64,000 bases of DNA from Odobenus rosmarus divergens (GCF_000321225.1 NW_004450286.1:4077778-4141777), one strand, 5' to 3'; shown: positions 1-12,048, numbered from the stretch's first letter. The notes: generated from the sequence alone by a model not told the origin. A program made the numbers and translations.

Positions 1-1212
1 TTTCTCTTAAGATCATCTAACAATCTTAAAAGCTGTCCTCAGAAAACAAGCTATAGTCATCTGTATGTATTTCCATATTACAGACTTTCAGGGTTGTTAG
101 AAATGTGGAGAGAATGCTATCATGATAATTTCCATGTATATTAAAGCTTCAGTAGTTTTAATTGTAAAAAACAGCTATCCCACAAATTGAACTGTTAGTA
201 AGATAAATGCATGCTTTGTATTAAAGCTGACAGAGCAGTGACTGGTAAAATCTAGTCACTGATCTAAAGCTGATACAACAAATCAGATGACCTTCAATGC
301 CTTTTAATTACCATTTCTGATTAGCTTTCTGTTACTAGGGAAAGAAAGACTTCAGGAAAATAAAACCAGTATTAAACTATACAAATCTGAAAAATTGATG
401 GTCAAATCATCTCTTTGTCAGTGATATTAAATTCAACTACGCTAAAATGATAAAATACAGTGACAAGCCAGTATCTTTTGCATGAAGACTTATGAAATAT
501 ATGTTATGCATTTCCATTTTCTATCTAAGTTAAGGCCCATTTCATCTTAAACTAACCCAGATCCAGTTTTTATGTTTCCAGGTACACCATTTATGGGTTC
601 ACATTTAATAGGATTTCTTTTATGACCTAAAAGGAATGTTGTCTGATCACCTCTATAGTCAGATAAGAGAGGCAACAGTGATTGAAGCTAGATGAATAGA
701 TTTTATTGCCTAATCATATTCTGATCCATACTAGCCAGTAACAATCCACTTTTCTGTGAATTTAGTGTAAATTTATGATATTAATTTAATTGTTTGATGT
801 TCACCTATCCAAATACCTCCATTATATATTATTTTTCAGAAGTCCTAAGTTTTCCCTTGGAAGTGTTAGCCACAAGGCCAGTGACAGGTTGAGTTTCCAG
901 TGTACATTTAATGATACGATTATTTCATTAATCAATCTACAATGTAATTCAGTCATCAGTCTTTCAATTGAGAAATTTGAAAGCATAATATGATATTGAT
1001 ACTTTTGAAAGAATAAAAATTTTGATTAATGAAATATTTGGATGCTAACCCTCATTTAAGTGATAAGCTGAAAGTACTATAAATACCTTTAATTCTTAAA
1101 TCCTAGTTTCCTGTATTTCTCTAGTGTTCCAGTTTATAAACGTCTGCCCCATATTTCAATTTACCATAACTGAAGTCTTAAAGCTTATATTTCTAACTTA
1201 AATATCTTATTT
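1..1212. other. AT-rich unique DNA, nothing recognised
   Basis: No recognisable repeat, RNA or convincing open frame on either strand. The 67-codon frame at 790-993 has no domain-like features and is typical of chance. Confidence 0.6.
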
Positions 1213-1850
1213 TCACAGAAAAATTCTGCATGATATTGGTTTTTTGGTATTAGCTGAGACTCGCTTTGTGGTATAACATACATTCACTTTTGAAGTTCGT
1301 ACTATACTTGAATAAAATGTGTGTTCTCTAATTGTTGAGTGTAGGGTTCTACATATGTCCATTGCATTGAACTTTTTAATCGTGCTGTTTAAATCTTCTA
1401 AAATTTGCTGGGTCCCTTTGCTCACTGATCAGTTTGTTACTGAGAGGAGTGTACTGAAATCTCCGACTATTACTGATCTCTGGTGATTGCTCTTTCCAGT
1501 CCTCTCCATTTTAGTTTGTATACTTGGTGAGATGTTATTATTTTATTTAAATTTGGAATTACCATTTTCTCCAGCTGAATTATTTTTTTATGGCTTTGTA
1601 GAAATTTTTTGTTCCAGTGTGCCTTTTTTTTCTTTTGTCGTTGAGTGTCTTTCTTTATTTCGTTATCTTTTTCCATTCTTTTATTCTCACCTTTTGTGTT
1701 TTACTTTTGTGGCTTGCAAAAAGCGTAAGAATCCAATTTACAATATCTGTCCTTTAACTATCAAATTTATTCCCTTTGATTATTTATGTATGTTATTTCT
1801 ATATTTTATTTTGTGCTATTTGTACTACTTTATGCTTTAAAAATACTATT
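1213..1850 (-). repeat. Old L1 LINE fragment (ORF2-region)
   Basis: The plus strand is T-rich and reads as the reverse complement of L1 coding sequence. Recognisable stretches are the block around 1338-1365 (GGGTTCTACATATGTCC), the 'tgaaatctccgactatta' stretch near 1457, and 'tttacaatatctgtccttta' near 1737, all characteristic of old L1M copies. Many stops and frameshifts; the open frames inside (1213-1425, 1487-1840) are not genes. A SINE is inserted at its right end. Confidence 0.65.
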
Positions 1851-1852
1851 CT

Positions 1853-2055
1853 GGGGCGCCTGGGTGGCTCAGTTGGTTAAGCGACTGCCTTCAGCTCAGG
1901 TCATGATCCTGGAGTCCCGGGATCGAGTCCCGCATCGGGCTCCCTGCTGAGCAGGAAGTCCGCTTCTCCGGAGCTCTGACCCTCCCCCCTCTCATGCTCT
2001 CTCTATCTCATTCTCTCTCTCAAATAAATAAATAAATAAAATATTAAAAAAAAAT
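1853..2055 (+). mobile_element. Can-SINE (SINEC), full length
   Basis: Starts GGGGCGCCTGGGTGGCTCAG (tRNA-derived head), has GACTGCCTTC and the duplicate GAGTCCCGGGATCGAGTCCC motif, then a CT-rich stretch, AAATAAATAAATAAAATATT and an A-rich tail. The target-site duplication AAAAATACT(A/G)TTCT lies at 1839-1852 and 2056-2069 (one mismatch). Inserted into the end of an old L1. Confidence 0.97.
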
Positions 2056-2069
2056 AAAAATACTGTTCT

Positions 2070-2400
2070 TCTATTTTTATTTTTTAAAAATTTTAATTTT
2101 CTTTTTCTTGAAACTAGTACTGAAGCAGCATGTGTGTCAAGTATTCATACAACATGCAGTAAGGAAGCACTTATTTCTGCCTGTAGTAAGAGAACTGCAG
2201 CATGGAAGTATGTGGGAAGATGGTGAAACATGTCTGGTGAGATACCTAACGGTCATGCTGATAAGCCTCGTTTGGCTTGCATCCTGTGAGTTGTCAGCAG
2301 TGAAAGATGTAGGTAGGAAATGGCATTATCCATTTCATTTTAAAAATAAAATTATAGTTATAGAGGAATGAAGTAGGATTCCCCCATCCCCTGAAGCTGA
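2070..2400. other. Unassigned AT-rich DNA
   Basis: T/A-rich start (2070-2107) may belong to the interrupted L1. The 87-codon frame at 2108-2371 shows no domain and merges into L2-like sequence; I do not call it a gene. Confidence 0.5.
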
Positions 2401-2770
2401 GGCTAGGGAGCAGGGAAGCCAATTAGAAAAATCACTGCAATAATCTAAGTGATGAATGATGAAGAAGCAGCGGTAATGAACTTGAGGAAGAATGATAGAT
2501 TTACGATATAATCAGGAGGAAGAATCAATAGGTCCTAATGACCAATTATGGGTGTGAGGTCCTAATGGAATGGATGACTGCAGGATTTTGGCTTTGGTGC
2601 TTGAGTATATGGTCAACCCACTAGGAAGAGAATAGGATATAGCAGCAAATTTTGGGACTACCCCTGCTTGGGGAGGGTTTTTCTTATAGACTGTTACGAT
2701 GGCATGAGGTATAAAATGATTTAAAGAGGTATTTAGTTGGCAAACTTGCCTAGGAAAGAATGCCAAAAAT
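2401..2770 (-). repeat. L2-type LINE fragment (RT region)
   Basis: The plus strand follows the reverse complement of mammalian L2 ORF: 'aagccaattag...actgcaataatctaag' (2418-2452) matches the usual L2 stretch 'ccagttaggaggctattgcaatagtcca', followed by 'ggatgactgcaggattttgg' at 2571. Heavily decayed, no reading frame left. Confidence 0.55.
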
Positions 2771-3955
2771 AGGGAGATGGTTTCCTAATAAAGAGGGAAG
2801 AACATCCAGAACACTGAATTTAGTGAAAACAATATACAGGAAGAGTGTTTAATTATATAAGTAAACATTTATTTATTTAAATGGCTGTCATCTAAAGGTT
2901 TTACAGAAGCATTATGAACAGACAAGAATTTGGTTTAAATATTCTAGATATGCTTCAGAAAATTTTATTTAGTTTTGTTGGTTGCTGAGGGGGGGTGTAT
3001 CGTGCTTTAAGTGCTGGTTTAAAAATAAATCTAGTTGAAATAATTTAATAAAGATAAATACATTTTTACAAACAAGATAGTATTTATGGCTATTTGGCAA
3101 AAAAAAAAAATATGAGTATCTCCTGGTTAGATTGTATCTCAATTATATTTGTTTTATATGATCTCAGCCTATGAATGACATAGGGCAAGTTATCCTTGTC
3201 ACAACCATGGAAAATTAGACCCTTTAAATGTTGAAATAAAACAAAGAATTATTTTGCCAAACATTGGTATACTAAGTGAGGAAGAAGAGGCTGTTTGATA
3301 AGCGAACGCTTTTCTACTCTTGTTCTTGCCATCACATCTAAATGATTTGGGAAGTTCTGACTCTGTTAGTATTAATATCAACAGATCTATAACTCCCTGC
3401 TGGCAGGAAGCTACATGACTGGCTTATTCTTTATTGTCTTTTGCATTTAATGTAAGATATATTAAATCTCTTGATTTAATGTCACAAGCCAGTAACACTC
3501 ACAAAGCTGAAGCACAGACTTTCATTAGGCAGATTGTTGAATATTTACAGGTGTTAGCTAAAATGGAATTGTTAAGAATTACTGTGTTTGATAATATCAT
3601 TGTAGGATGAAATTTTCAAATGCTCCATTTGACAGAATTTTTAAGTGTGCCCTTAGAAAACATTTTATTCCAATGAGTTGAGCAAGCAGAAAATCTGCAT
3701 AGGCTCAGATAAATGCATAGGTGATTAATACAAATATGCATTATTAAATTAGCCTATCTTCAAGATTCATATCATGAATGGCAATCTTACTCTTTTTCCT
3801 TTGTTGTACAATTAGCAAGTTAGGTAGATAATTGCTTTGATTCAGGATACATTTTTAAATTAAAAAAAAAGTTTCTGATAACACCTCCAGTTATATTAAG
3901 AGAATCTCTAAGTAGGTAGAAGGTCACTGAAGTAATACCTATTATACCAATCTTC
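2771..3955. other. AT-rich unique DNA
   Basis: No repeat family or coding potential recognised. Contains short A or T runs (3100, 3862) only. Confidence 0.55.
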
Positions 3956-5190
3956 TTAGAGCTATTTTACCCCATTTATCAACAAAGCTTTGAGACCTAT
4001 TTGTGCAATAAAGGATTTTAGGTAGTGGATAATAAGATAAAACATAGTTCAGCTCTAAGTTTTCAGGCTACTAGAAGAAAATACAAAATATAAATAAGTA
4101 GGTAAAATAAAGCATCCTGAATTGATTTATAAATTTATTTGTAGGATATAGTAGTAAGGTAATGTGAAAGAAGTTTATAAGTTTATCTACAGGGTACAAT
4201 GACAAAATCATGTAATAAACTGCTAAGCAGAATGTCTAGCACATGGTAAGTATTCTGTAAATATTAGTTCTCATATTTATGGCACAAATGTGGGAGTATG
4301 TAATTCCACATGGAGATGTTAGGAAGATTTTTAGAGGCACTGATGCTTGCATTAGACCTTGAGAATGAGTAGGAGTTCATTAGTTTAAAGATGGGAAGAA
4401 GATCATCTAAGCAGAAGGAGCAGTATGAGCAAAACTGAATCAGTGAGTCCTGGTAGTCTGACATGGAGGGGTAGCAGGTTCAGGAGAGAACCAGAATCTA
4501 ATGAGAAATCTAGAGATATAGGTAAGACCCAGGTCAGAGAGGACCCTGGAGTTCATGTTGAGGACTTGAACTTTATCCTGCAAGAACATCAATAACCTTT
4601 AAAAGATATTAAAGTAGGTGGGTAATTTGATTCTCTGTGTATTTTAAAGAGATCATTTTGTGACTGTGTAGAGAATGGATGAAAGGAGGTAAAACTAGAA
4701 GCAAGGGGTCCAGCTTCTTCATACCCACTGCCACCATGTCCACGTAGGAGATGATGAGGACTTAAACCAAGGCTAGAGCAGTGGGTATGAAGAAGAGAAC
4801 ACTGGTCAATACATCATTAAAGGAGGTGACCCTGTGTAACACCCAGGTCTTGGTAATCAGTTAGATGTGAGAAATAAGAGAGAAAGGGGTTTGCAATGAC
4901 GCTCAGTGTTCTGGTGTAGAGGCCTGGGTATGTGATGGTGCTCTTCACTGAGAGAGGAAATACAAAAGGAGGAGCAGATGGGGTGGAGGTGGGAATCACG
5001 AGTTTGGTTTGGGATTTGCTGAATCTGCGGTGTTTCTGTGACATTCAAGGAGTGATACCTCAGGGGAGTTAGAAACATGGATCTGTTGCTCAGGTGACAG
5101 ATCTTAGGCTAGAGATTTAGATTTAGGAGTTATTTAACATGCACTTGGAGCAAGAAGAAAAGAACCCTAGGGAATACTAGCACAGAAGGG
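3956..5190 (-). repeat. Long L2-type LINE copy, decayed
   Basis: Reading the plus strand, landmarks of the antisense L2 consensus occur in order: 'aggaccctggagttcatgtt' (4540), 'actttatcctgcaag' (4571), 'aagagatcattttgtgactg' (4648), 'gagaatggatgaaagg' (4672), 'atgatgaggacttaaaccaa' (4751), 'acacccaggtcttggtaatcag' (4839), 'acaaaaggaggagcagatgg' (4962). This is the antisense of the L2 reverse transcriptase 3' half. A MIR/L2-like 3' tail ('cacatggtaagtattctgtaaatatt', 4240-4265) may be a separate small insertion. The open frames at 4264-5078 are remnants of this element or chance. Confidence 0.65.
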
Positions 5191-6177
5191 ACAGAGGGAC
5201 TATGTGGAGGTTTGCTTCTTGGCGGTGTGTTTTGGTGTTAGCTGAGCTTATGTTTCCCACTCTTTCCATTCTGGCTTTTTAGTTTTACATTTCATGTTGT
5301 AACATTCTGCAGATTTCACATTACTTACACAATTTCTGGAGTTTCTCAAAAGGACTGGTGTTTGATAAGACTTCTTCATAATCTCATATACAAAGGGCTG
5401 TGGTTGTGACCTATAAATAGTATTGAAAATGGTGATATTGTCATTAGGATATTTCTTATCTTTGTATCAGAACTTGAAATGTTTGGAAATTCTGTGTGAT
5501 GGCACAGTAAAGATTTTGATAGCAATTTTGGTGGCAGTTTTGATGGCAATACTGTGTTAGAACCTGTTTTGATGGTGATACTGTGTTAGAACCTACCCAT
5601 CTTGAGAGTACAGAATTGAAATATGAATCTTAGGTCTCCTCAGTACTTAACACTATTTTTGTATCATTTGGTGTTTTACTATTAACTTTGGTTGCTTTCC
5701 GCACAATTTTAGAAGTTCAGTAAACTTGTAAAACTAAGAATTGTAGATATGGTAATTGAGGTTCTGAAAATAAGAATGTTCATGGATTTCTGTTTTTAAA
5801 GAGACTCACACTGATTTCATTTGTATAGAGTGAGCTAATTTGTTCTTCACTGGAACCAATTTAGAAGTAAATTTCAAAGTTATTAGTAATGGAGTGATTA
5901 GCCAAGACCCGGCAAACACATTTTAACTTCTTTAAATATCCATATAAAGGTTAGAAAGCATTTTCTCTCTTTTTCTTTTTTATCATTGAAGTAACTGGGT
6001 GTGCTGCTTCTCTACATTATTTAATGGCTTTGATATATAGGGGATTTTCCGTAAGTGTATGATGATGGCTGTCTACTTGCCACATGAAAGCTGCTCGTTT
6101 CTGGGAGCTAGTTTTAGTTAAGACGGTTTGAGCTAGCACATTAAGATTTCCAAATGGAAAATTAAACTCTCACTCCA
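5191..6177. other. Unique DNA with one short tandem duplication
   Basis: No family recognised apart from the duplication listed separately at 5538-5594. Confidence 0.5.
5538..5594. repeat. Two-unit 29-bp tandem repeat
   Basis: The 29-bp unit beginning TTTTGATGG and ending GTTAGAACCT is present twice back to back (5538-5566, 5567-5594) with two adjacent base differences (GCA/GTG). A related shorter stretch precedes it at about 5515-5537. Confidence 0.9.
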
Positions 6178-6400
6178 TTATTCATTTATTCATTCAATCT
6201 CTTGTTCATTAAACAAATTACATTGTCCTGCAGTAGGTGGTAATGTACCAGGTGCTATGAGAAGATGCAAAGCAGTTAAAACTTTTGCCCTTGAAGAGCT
6301 TAGTTTCAAATAGCAGGAAAACAAGCCCATAAGTTGCTGAAAACTCAGGTTAGAAGGTAAAAGTTTGTAAGAAGAAATTATAAAGCTTTGATGAAGGACA
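6178..6400 (-). repeat. L2 3' end
   Basis: Begins on the plus strand with TTATTCATTTATTCATTCAA, the antisense of the L2 terminal repeat (TGAATGAATGAA), followed by decayed antisense L2 ('cttgaagagcttagtttcaa', 6290). Confidence 0.55.
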
Positions 6401-6504
6401 TAAAAAGAAAAACTAACTAAATTTGAGAAATAAAATGTGTTCATTGATTAGAAGACTAAAGGGAATAAAGCTGTTCGTTTTCTCCAAATTATCTGAATCA
6501 GAAA

Positions 6505-6612
6505 CTCAGGTGGAGTAGGCAGTTTGTTCATTTTGTTCATTTATATATCAGAAACACTAGGACAGGACCTGGCACATAGTAGGCACTCAATAAACATTTG
6601 TTAAATGAATGT
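6505..6612 (+). repeat. MIR or L2 3' tail
   Basis: 'gacctggcacatagtaggcactcaataaacatttgttaaatgaatg' spans 6566-6611, the common 3' end shared by MIR and L2 elements; too short to decide which. Confidence 0.75.
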
Positions 6613-7185
6613 TATCTGAAATTTTACTCAATATCCCATTACAATTTTTTTTTTGATTAAGCTTCACTAGTTGATCCCCAAATTCATAGATTGATAGATG
6701 GAAGACAAAATACCAAAATGATGTTGAAGAAGCATAATGAAAAGATAAGACTTGCCCTGCCAGAAGGTAGTAGATTGTAGTTCTAAAGATGACCACATTA
6801 TCTCCCTTCTTAGCAATATGACATTACCCCTCTCCCCATCAAGAGACAGAGTCTGTTTTACCTCTTTTAGAACTTAGTAGACCAATATATTAAGCCAGAG
6901 ATTACTTTGAGTCACTTCTGAGGCTAGGCCTTAAGATATCTATGACTTGAAACATTTCTTCTTGTCCCCCAATCTCAAATAGCCATGTGGATAGAAAAAA
7001 AACAAGGCTTCTGATTGATAACCCTCGATGAGCTTTCACCTGGTAGCTAGTACCCAATGTCAACCATGTGAATGAAGTTATTTTGGAGCTCATTGTTGTC
7101 CCAGTGCCCAACCAGAAACCATGGGAAGCGGAATTTTGTGGGTATCAACAAAATAAAAAAATAATGATTTTTAAAAATCCACTAA
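6613..7185. other. Unique DNA, nothing recognised
   Basis: No repeat or gene recognised; the minus-strand frames at 6587-6796 and 6902-7111 have no domain features. Confidence 0.5.
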
Positions 7186-7189
7186 ATTA

Positions 7190-8180
7190 TAGAGCAGATT
7201 GTTTTGGAGCAATAGATAACTGAAATGTCAATATCAATGCTTATTATAGAGCTCTAATAATGAAGAAGTATGATAATGGTGCAGAGACAGAAAAACCTCA
7301 AATTGGAGAGACTAGAGAGCTTTAAAGCAATCCTCACTCGTAGGGGCCATGGTGTATAGCTGAAGAGACATTAAAAATTGAGGGATGGGTAGGAAGAATG
7401 GATTAATTAATAAATGATAGATATCCACAAGAAATAATTAAAATTAGGTTCCCAGTTCACACTATGAACAAAAATAAACAAGAGATGGATGCAATCAACA
7501 AAATGTTAAAACTGTGATAAGAAATTTGAAGAAAACATTTCTATGACTATCGGATAAAAATAATTTATCAAATAAGGCATTAAGTGTTAAATGAAAAGAT
7601 AAACTATGAATACATTAGAATTTGAACTTCTGTATAATAAAAGGTTGTCATAAACAAAGTTAAAAAACAAACCATAAACTGTTAGAAGTTATTTGTAATA
7701 TGTAGAACTGACAAAGGATTTGTATCTGGATGCTATTATGAAGTCCTTAAGAAAGTATGGTATTATGAAGTCCTTAAAAACTTAAAAAAAAAAAAAGAAG
7801 AAGAAGAAGAAAGCCTCAGACAACCTAATGTAAAATACACAAAGGATATAAACAAGCAATTTACAGAAAAGGAAAACCAAAGAACAAATAAATGCATAAT
7901 AAGATTCTCAGCTTCACTAGTAATTAGAGAAATAGAAATTAAATCAATAATGAGATTACATTTCACAGCCATTAGATCTTAAAAATTAAAGCATGACAAT
8001 ACCAAATATCTAGGTGGTACAGAAACTGAAACTTCTATTCATTGCTGGTTGGAATGTAAATTGATACTGGTTCTTTAGAGAGCAATTTGGCAACATCTGG
8101 TAAAGCTGAAGAAGTCTGCATCCTACGTGTTGCAGTACCTAAGGAGACATACAAGGATTGTTGCTGCAGAGTGGTTAACA
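7190..8180 (+). repeat. Old L1 LINE, ORF2 3' half
   Basis: Decayed L1 ORF2 text in order: 'cccagttcacactatgaaca' (7451), 'acaagagatggatgcaatc' (7478), 'atataaacaagcaatttacag' (7847), 'cttcactagtaattagagaa' (7913), 'gagattacatttcacagcc' (7951), 'ttgctggttggaatgtaaattg' (8043). Many stops and indels; not functional. An A-rich GAA tract lies inside, with a 27-bp-spaced direct repeat (TATTATGAAGTCCTTAA at 7734-7750 and 7761-7777). Confidence 0.75.
7781..7813. repeat. Poly-A plus (GAA)n microsatellite
   Basis: An A-run followed by five GAA units inside the old L1. Confidence 0.9.
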
Positions 8181-8207
8181 GCAGGGAAAAAAGGGTAAAT
8201 AACCTTA

Positions 8208-8244
8208 TGTTCTAGTTATTGTAAAACGGTCAGTCTGGCCAGTG
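8208..8244 (+). repeat. Left arm of a 37-bp inverted repeat
   Basis: Begins TGTTCTAGTTATTG and ends CAGTCTGGCCAGTG. Its reverse complement is at 9785-9821 with 36 of 37 bases identical (C/A difference). Similarity falls off sharply outside the arms, apart from a loose G-rich stretch on the inner side. No known family is recognised. Confidence 0.9.
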
Positions 8245-8329
8245 TCTTACGGGCAGGGAGGGGGCACTGCTGGGGTTTGGAGGGTAATGGCAGAGATGAA
8301 GCTGCAGAGTTCAATTGAGTACATGTCCT

Positions 8330-8560
8330 GTTTGAGAGAACGTGAGACACCAGAGATGTAGGAGACAATGCAATTGAGGTTCCAAATATGGAGTTTATAA
8401 GAGAAGTCAAGACTAGAGACAGGAGCTCTGGTAGTCCACAGCATTTAGATTGTATTTAAAGTCAGACTTGGTCAAATCAACTACCAAAAGAAACAATGAA
8501 AGAAGACATAAGAGACACTGACAGGATAAGTATGAGGGCTAACAGCCAACAGAAGTGGTT
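8330..8560 (-). repeat. Probable L2-type LINE fragment
   Basis: The order 'gaggttccaaatatggag', 'aagtcaagactagagacagg' and 'tatttaaagtcagacttgg' loosely follows antisense L2 ('...ggagttcaggagagaggtc...'). Weak; could be unrelated. Confidence 0.35.
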
Positions 8561-8820
8561 AACAGATGGCCTTGTTTTCTAGAATGAGATTATCTCCTGG
8601 TATAAAATAATCTGAACTGTTGAAAGAAAAATATTTGAGATTATCCTGGCAATTATACATAGAAGAGACTAGAAAAAAAAAAGATAAATGTGATACAGTT
8701 TGTCAAGTTAAAACAGCACAGAGTTTTGACAAATATTACTGATGGATAAAATATTTTGTTTTTACTGAGTCTACGAAATGGTTGCATTTATTTGTTAGTG
8801 GTATTTAAAAATGTTCAACT

Positions 8821-9011
8821 TGGGTGCCTGTGTGGCTCAGTTGGTTAAGCGACTGCCTTCGGCTCAGGTCATGATCCTGGAGTCCCTGGATCAAGTCCCG
8901 TGTCGGGCTCCCTGCTCGGCAGCGAGTCTGCTTCTCCCTCTGACCCTCCCCCCTTTTATGTGCTCTCTCTCTCATTCTCTCTCTCTCAAATAAATAAATA
9001 AAATCTTTTAA
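8821..9011 (+). mobile_element. Can-SINE, full length, GACTGCC subtype
   Basis: TGGGTGCCTGTGTGGCTCAG head, CT-rich middle, AAATAAATAAATAAAATC tail. Perfect 14-bp target-site duplication AAAAATGTTCAACT at 8807-8820 and 9012-9025. The short frames on both strands here are SINE sequence. Confidence 0.97.
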
Positions 9012-9763
9012 AAAAATGTTCAACTAAGTGCTTTTAAAATGCTTTGGAAATCAAAATTAATGGAGATTGACATAAAAATGACTGTATTACTGTTAATATA
9101 ATTTTCTTAGATAAACTGTTGATATTGATCAAATGTCCCTTTTAAAAGAAGTATGATTTTATAAGAGCAAATTACTTTCTGGACATTGGCACCAAGAAAT
9201 CTATGTCTTGAGCAATGTGCAGATCATTTAAAAACCAATAACTTCCCTCAAATTATATCATTTTAAAAAGACAAAGGTTTAGAAAACCTAGCATAATGAC
9301 ATTTTAAATTTATTCAGTGTTTGAAAAAGTTGGGAAAACTCTGAAATTCTATTTATGTACAAAACCCCTGTGAAGTGTATGTTTTAGAATATCTGTTCTT
9401 CAGGGTCCGGGGCAATCTTATGCAGGATATCTTGTAAGACTTGTACCACCAACAAGTATTTGTATCATTAAAATGTGTAATGCATGCCATTTGACTACTC
9501 AGAAAACACTGTGTTCATAGGCACTATTCAAGGCAAATTAACTAGGGACTATACTTGATTTAGGAGGACTGACATGATAAAGATACCCATGATGCTAGTG
9601 AAATTTAACTTCACTGAATGAGATATCAGCATTGAAATGGGACAGTTTTTGGTTACATAGCTCAATCTATGAACATAATCATGTAGTGAAATATAAAAAT
9701 TCCATATTGTCCGAATGAACCCTAAAGGGTTCAGTGTAGCTTTGCTATAAATGTTCAACCAAC

Positions 9764-9778
9764 CCCCCCCCCACCCCC
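9764..9778. repeat. C-run (C10 A C5)
   Basis: A homopolymer-like C tract next to the inverted-repeat arm; the complementary strand is G-rich and could fold as a quadruplex only weakly, since it has one long G-run rather than four spaced runs. Confidence 0.85.
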
Positions 9779-9784
9779 TTAAGT

Positions 9785-9821
9785 CACTGGCCAGACTGAC
9801 CTTTTTACAATAACTAGAACA
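9785..9821 (-). repeat. Right arm of the 37-bp inverted repeat
   Basis: Reverse complement of 8208-8244 with one mismatch (begins CACTGGCCAGACTGACC, ends CTAGAACA). Confidence 0.9.
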
Positions 9822-10814
9822 GGTGAGGACACTTATCTGATCCATGCCTGGCTTCTAATTTGCTGGGTCCCCTTGAGTAGCATTAGACCTTCCTATTCTT
9901 CAATTATCTTGGAATGCTAAATGTAGGTATTACACTAGAAACAGATGATTTCTAATTTTTTTCTGTGATTCTCTAGGTCTCCATGTGCAAATTTGGAACA
10001 ATCCATGTGAAAATACTTTCTGAAACTCTGGAATAATTTGGTGACTAGAAATTCCATGCATAAAATATTTTCAACAGTGGTACAACTTATTCTTTATTTC
10101 TTGAAATCTTGAAATAGTGGGCTGGTTGGGCCTTTGTGCTTCTTTCCTAATTAAATGGAAACAGGGATGTGGTTATTCAGGATAGGGAGACAGCTTATGG
10201 TGCCTGAAAGATTAGGGTGGTGTTTTCTGAGTTCCTGACCGCAGCACTATAGGGTGTTAGACACCTACTGTGGCTGTTGGGAGACAGTGGGACACACTGA
10301 CCCCACCTCATTATTTTACTATGGGAGAGAAGCTAACTTGATTCATGAAACAGATTTAACTAAGCAACATAAAGAATCTGACTGTAGCTCAACACTGTCT
10401 ACTGACATGTTTGAAATACAAATTTATAGAAAATGAAGACTTTAACCCATCTCATATTTAACATAGATTATTAATTTGTTAGGAATCCATCAAACTGACA
10501 TTTGAAATGAAAATACCAGCTTCTTTACCATGCTGTTAAATACTTCATGCTGGTCTAAAAATGTATTTACCTTCAGAAGAAAATTGTCATACTGACCACT
10601 GAATAAAAAAAATACAATATCTAGGTGTCAGAGCTTTCCAATTTAGTAAGAATGAGTTTGTAGAGTGGTAGTAGAAGATATATACTTTAATTTTAAATAA
10701 ATATCTGTGTAATAGCTAGAAAATCATTGTGTTGACTCAAATGTTGTCAGTAAATTAGTAAATTCTAAATTATCTGAATCCAAATAAACAAAAATATGAA
10801 TATAATCTTTTCGG

Positions 10815-10985
10815 TGATCTTAGGGGGTAGCATTATTTTGGGGATCATTTTAAATAAAGATACCTTAGAGATTAAGGAGACTGACCCAAGTTCATGATGC
10901 TAAAATGCTAGAAAGGAGCTAGAAACTTGAATTAAGATTTTTATCTCCAAACCTTGTGTTCCTTTACTATAATACAGTGGCTCTA
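10815..10985 (-). repeat. MIR
   Basis: Antisense MIR core with 'gagactgacccaagttcatga' (10878) and 'ataatacagtggctct' (10970) at the 5' end of the element. Confidence 0.55.
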
Positions 10986-11572
10986 TTGCCCTAAATAAAG
11001 CACAGTGAATTATTGACCAGCAACTTAAAGTATATTAAAATTTCATTGCTAATTATACAGTGTATTCTAATTCTTTATATTTGGTAATCCATATATGATA
11101 TGATGGAAATATTTATTAAAAAGACCATTTGATTAATATGAAAACCTGATTTTTCAAAACTTTCCACATAAAAAGAATTACTTTAGCTTATTGTAAATAA
11201 GATTAAATTGTAAAGCTACTGCTTATATCTTAAATCTGGATCAAAATTCATTTTTAAAAACAGCCAAATTTACTTATTATGAACGAAATTCAGAGAAATG
11301 AAATAGTTTTGATATATTTTTTTGCCGAAGTCTTACCGTATGTTCATTATTCAAAATTTAAGGTGTATTGGTATATCTTTGAATGGAAAAATGGTGTTCC
11401 AAAGTTAACTTCACAAAGTTTAAGGACCAGACATTTCCTCAATGATTCATGGCAATGAGACAATGATAATTGGATGAGTTTTCATGGTAATGAGGTCAGT
11501 TATAACTGGATAAATACTATTTCTCAGAGTCAAAGAGAAAACAAATCAAACAGACAAACAACAAACCTTTCC
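10986..11572. other. AT-rich unique DNA
   Basis: Nothing recognised. The span 11431-11520 carries loosely repeated 'atggcaatgag/atggtaatgag' words, not clearly a repeat. Confidence 0.5.
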
Positions 11573-11574
11573 TG

Positions 11575-11925
11575 AGCACCTTTGATTGGTTAGACGCCAA
11601 ACCTCAGCATCATCCTCGACTCCTTTTTCACTCTTCAACCTCATGTCCTATTATTAGAAAGTTGCTTCACCTCTACCTTCAAATATAGATTCATATACTT
11701 CGACCATTTCTCACCACATAGTCTCTCACCCGAATTAATCTCAAACCCTTATAATAGCTCTCTAATTCTGCCTTGTTCTCCTGTTAAAAAGTGAGCTGGA
11801 TCATGTCATGTGTCACTTTGTGGCCACCCATCTCTTTCAGAGGAAAAGCTGAATTCTCACAAAACACTCTGCTCCCCTTTGTTATCAGTCCTGCCTTGAC
11901 TCCATGGCTCACAGCCTGCACAGTT
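11575..11925 (+). repeat. L2-type LINE fragment (sense)
   Basis: 'gacgccaaacctcagcatcatcctcgactcc' (11594-11624), 'tcaacctcatgtcc', 'taccttcaaata', 'ggatcatgtcatgtgtcact' (11799) and 'aaagctgaattctcac' match the sense L2 ORF in order. Broken by stops. A young L1 tail is inserted at its end. Confidence 0.65.
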
Positions 11926-12048
11926 TGCATGGAGCACTGGGTGTTATATGCAAACAATGAATCATGGAACACTGCATCAAAAACTAATGATGTATGGTGA
12001 TTAACATAACATAATAAAAAAAATTCAATAAAAAAAAGAAAGAAAGAA
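11926..12048 (+). mobile_element. 5'-truncated carnivore L1, 3' tail only
   Basis: From GCATGGAGCACTGGGTGTTA through GAATCATGGAACACT, AAAACTAATGATGTATGGTG and ATTAACATAACATAATAAAA to an A-rich tail (with GAAA units). This is the terminal part of the carnivore L1 3' region. The frames 11784-11972 and 11791-12000 are artefacts of L2 plus L1. No clear target-site duplication seen. Confidence 0.9.

Larger units (their letters stand above)
9012..10814. other. Unique AT-rich DNA
   Basis: Nothing recognised except the inverted-repeat arm at 9785-9821 and the adjoining C-rich tract at 9764-9778. The 98-codon minus frame at 9549-9845 crosses both and has no domain signature. Confidence 0.5.

Noticed and set aside
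5538..5594. 29-bp repeat as a minisatellite
   Set aside because: Only two units; a one-off duplication rather than an array.
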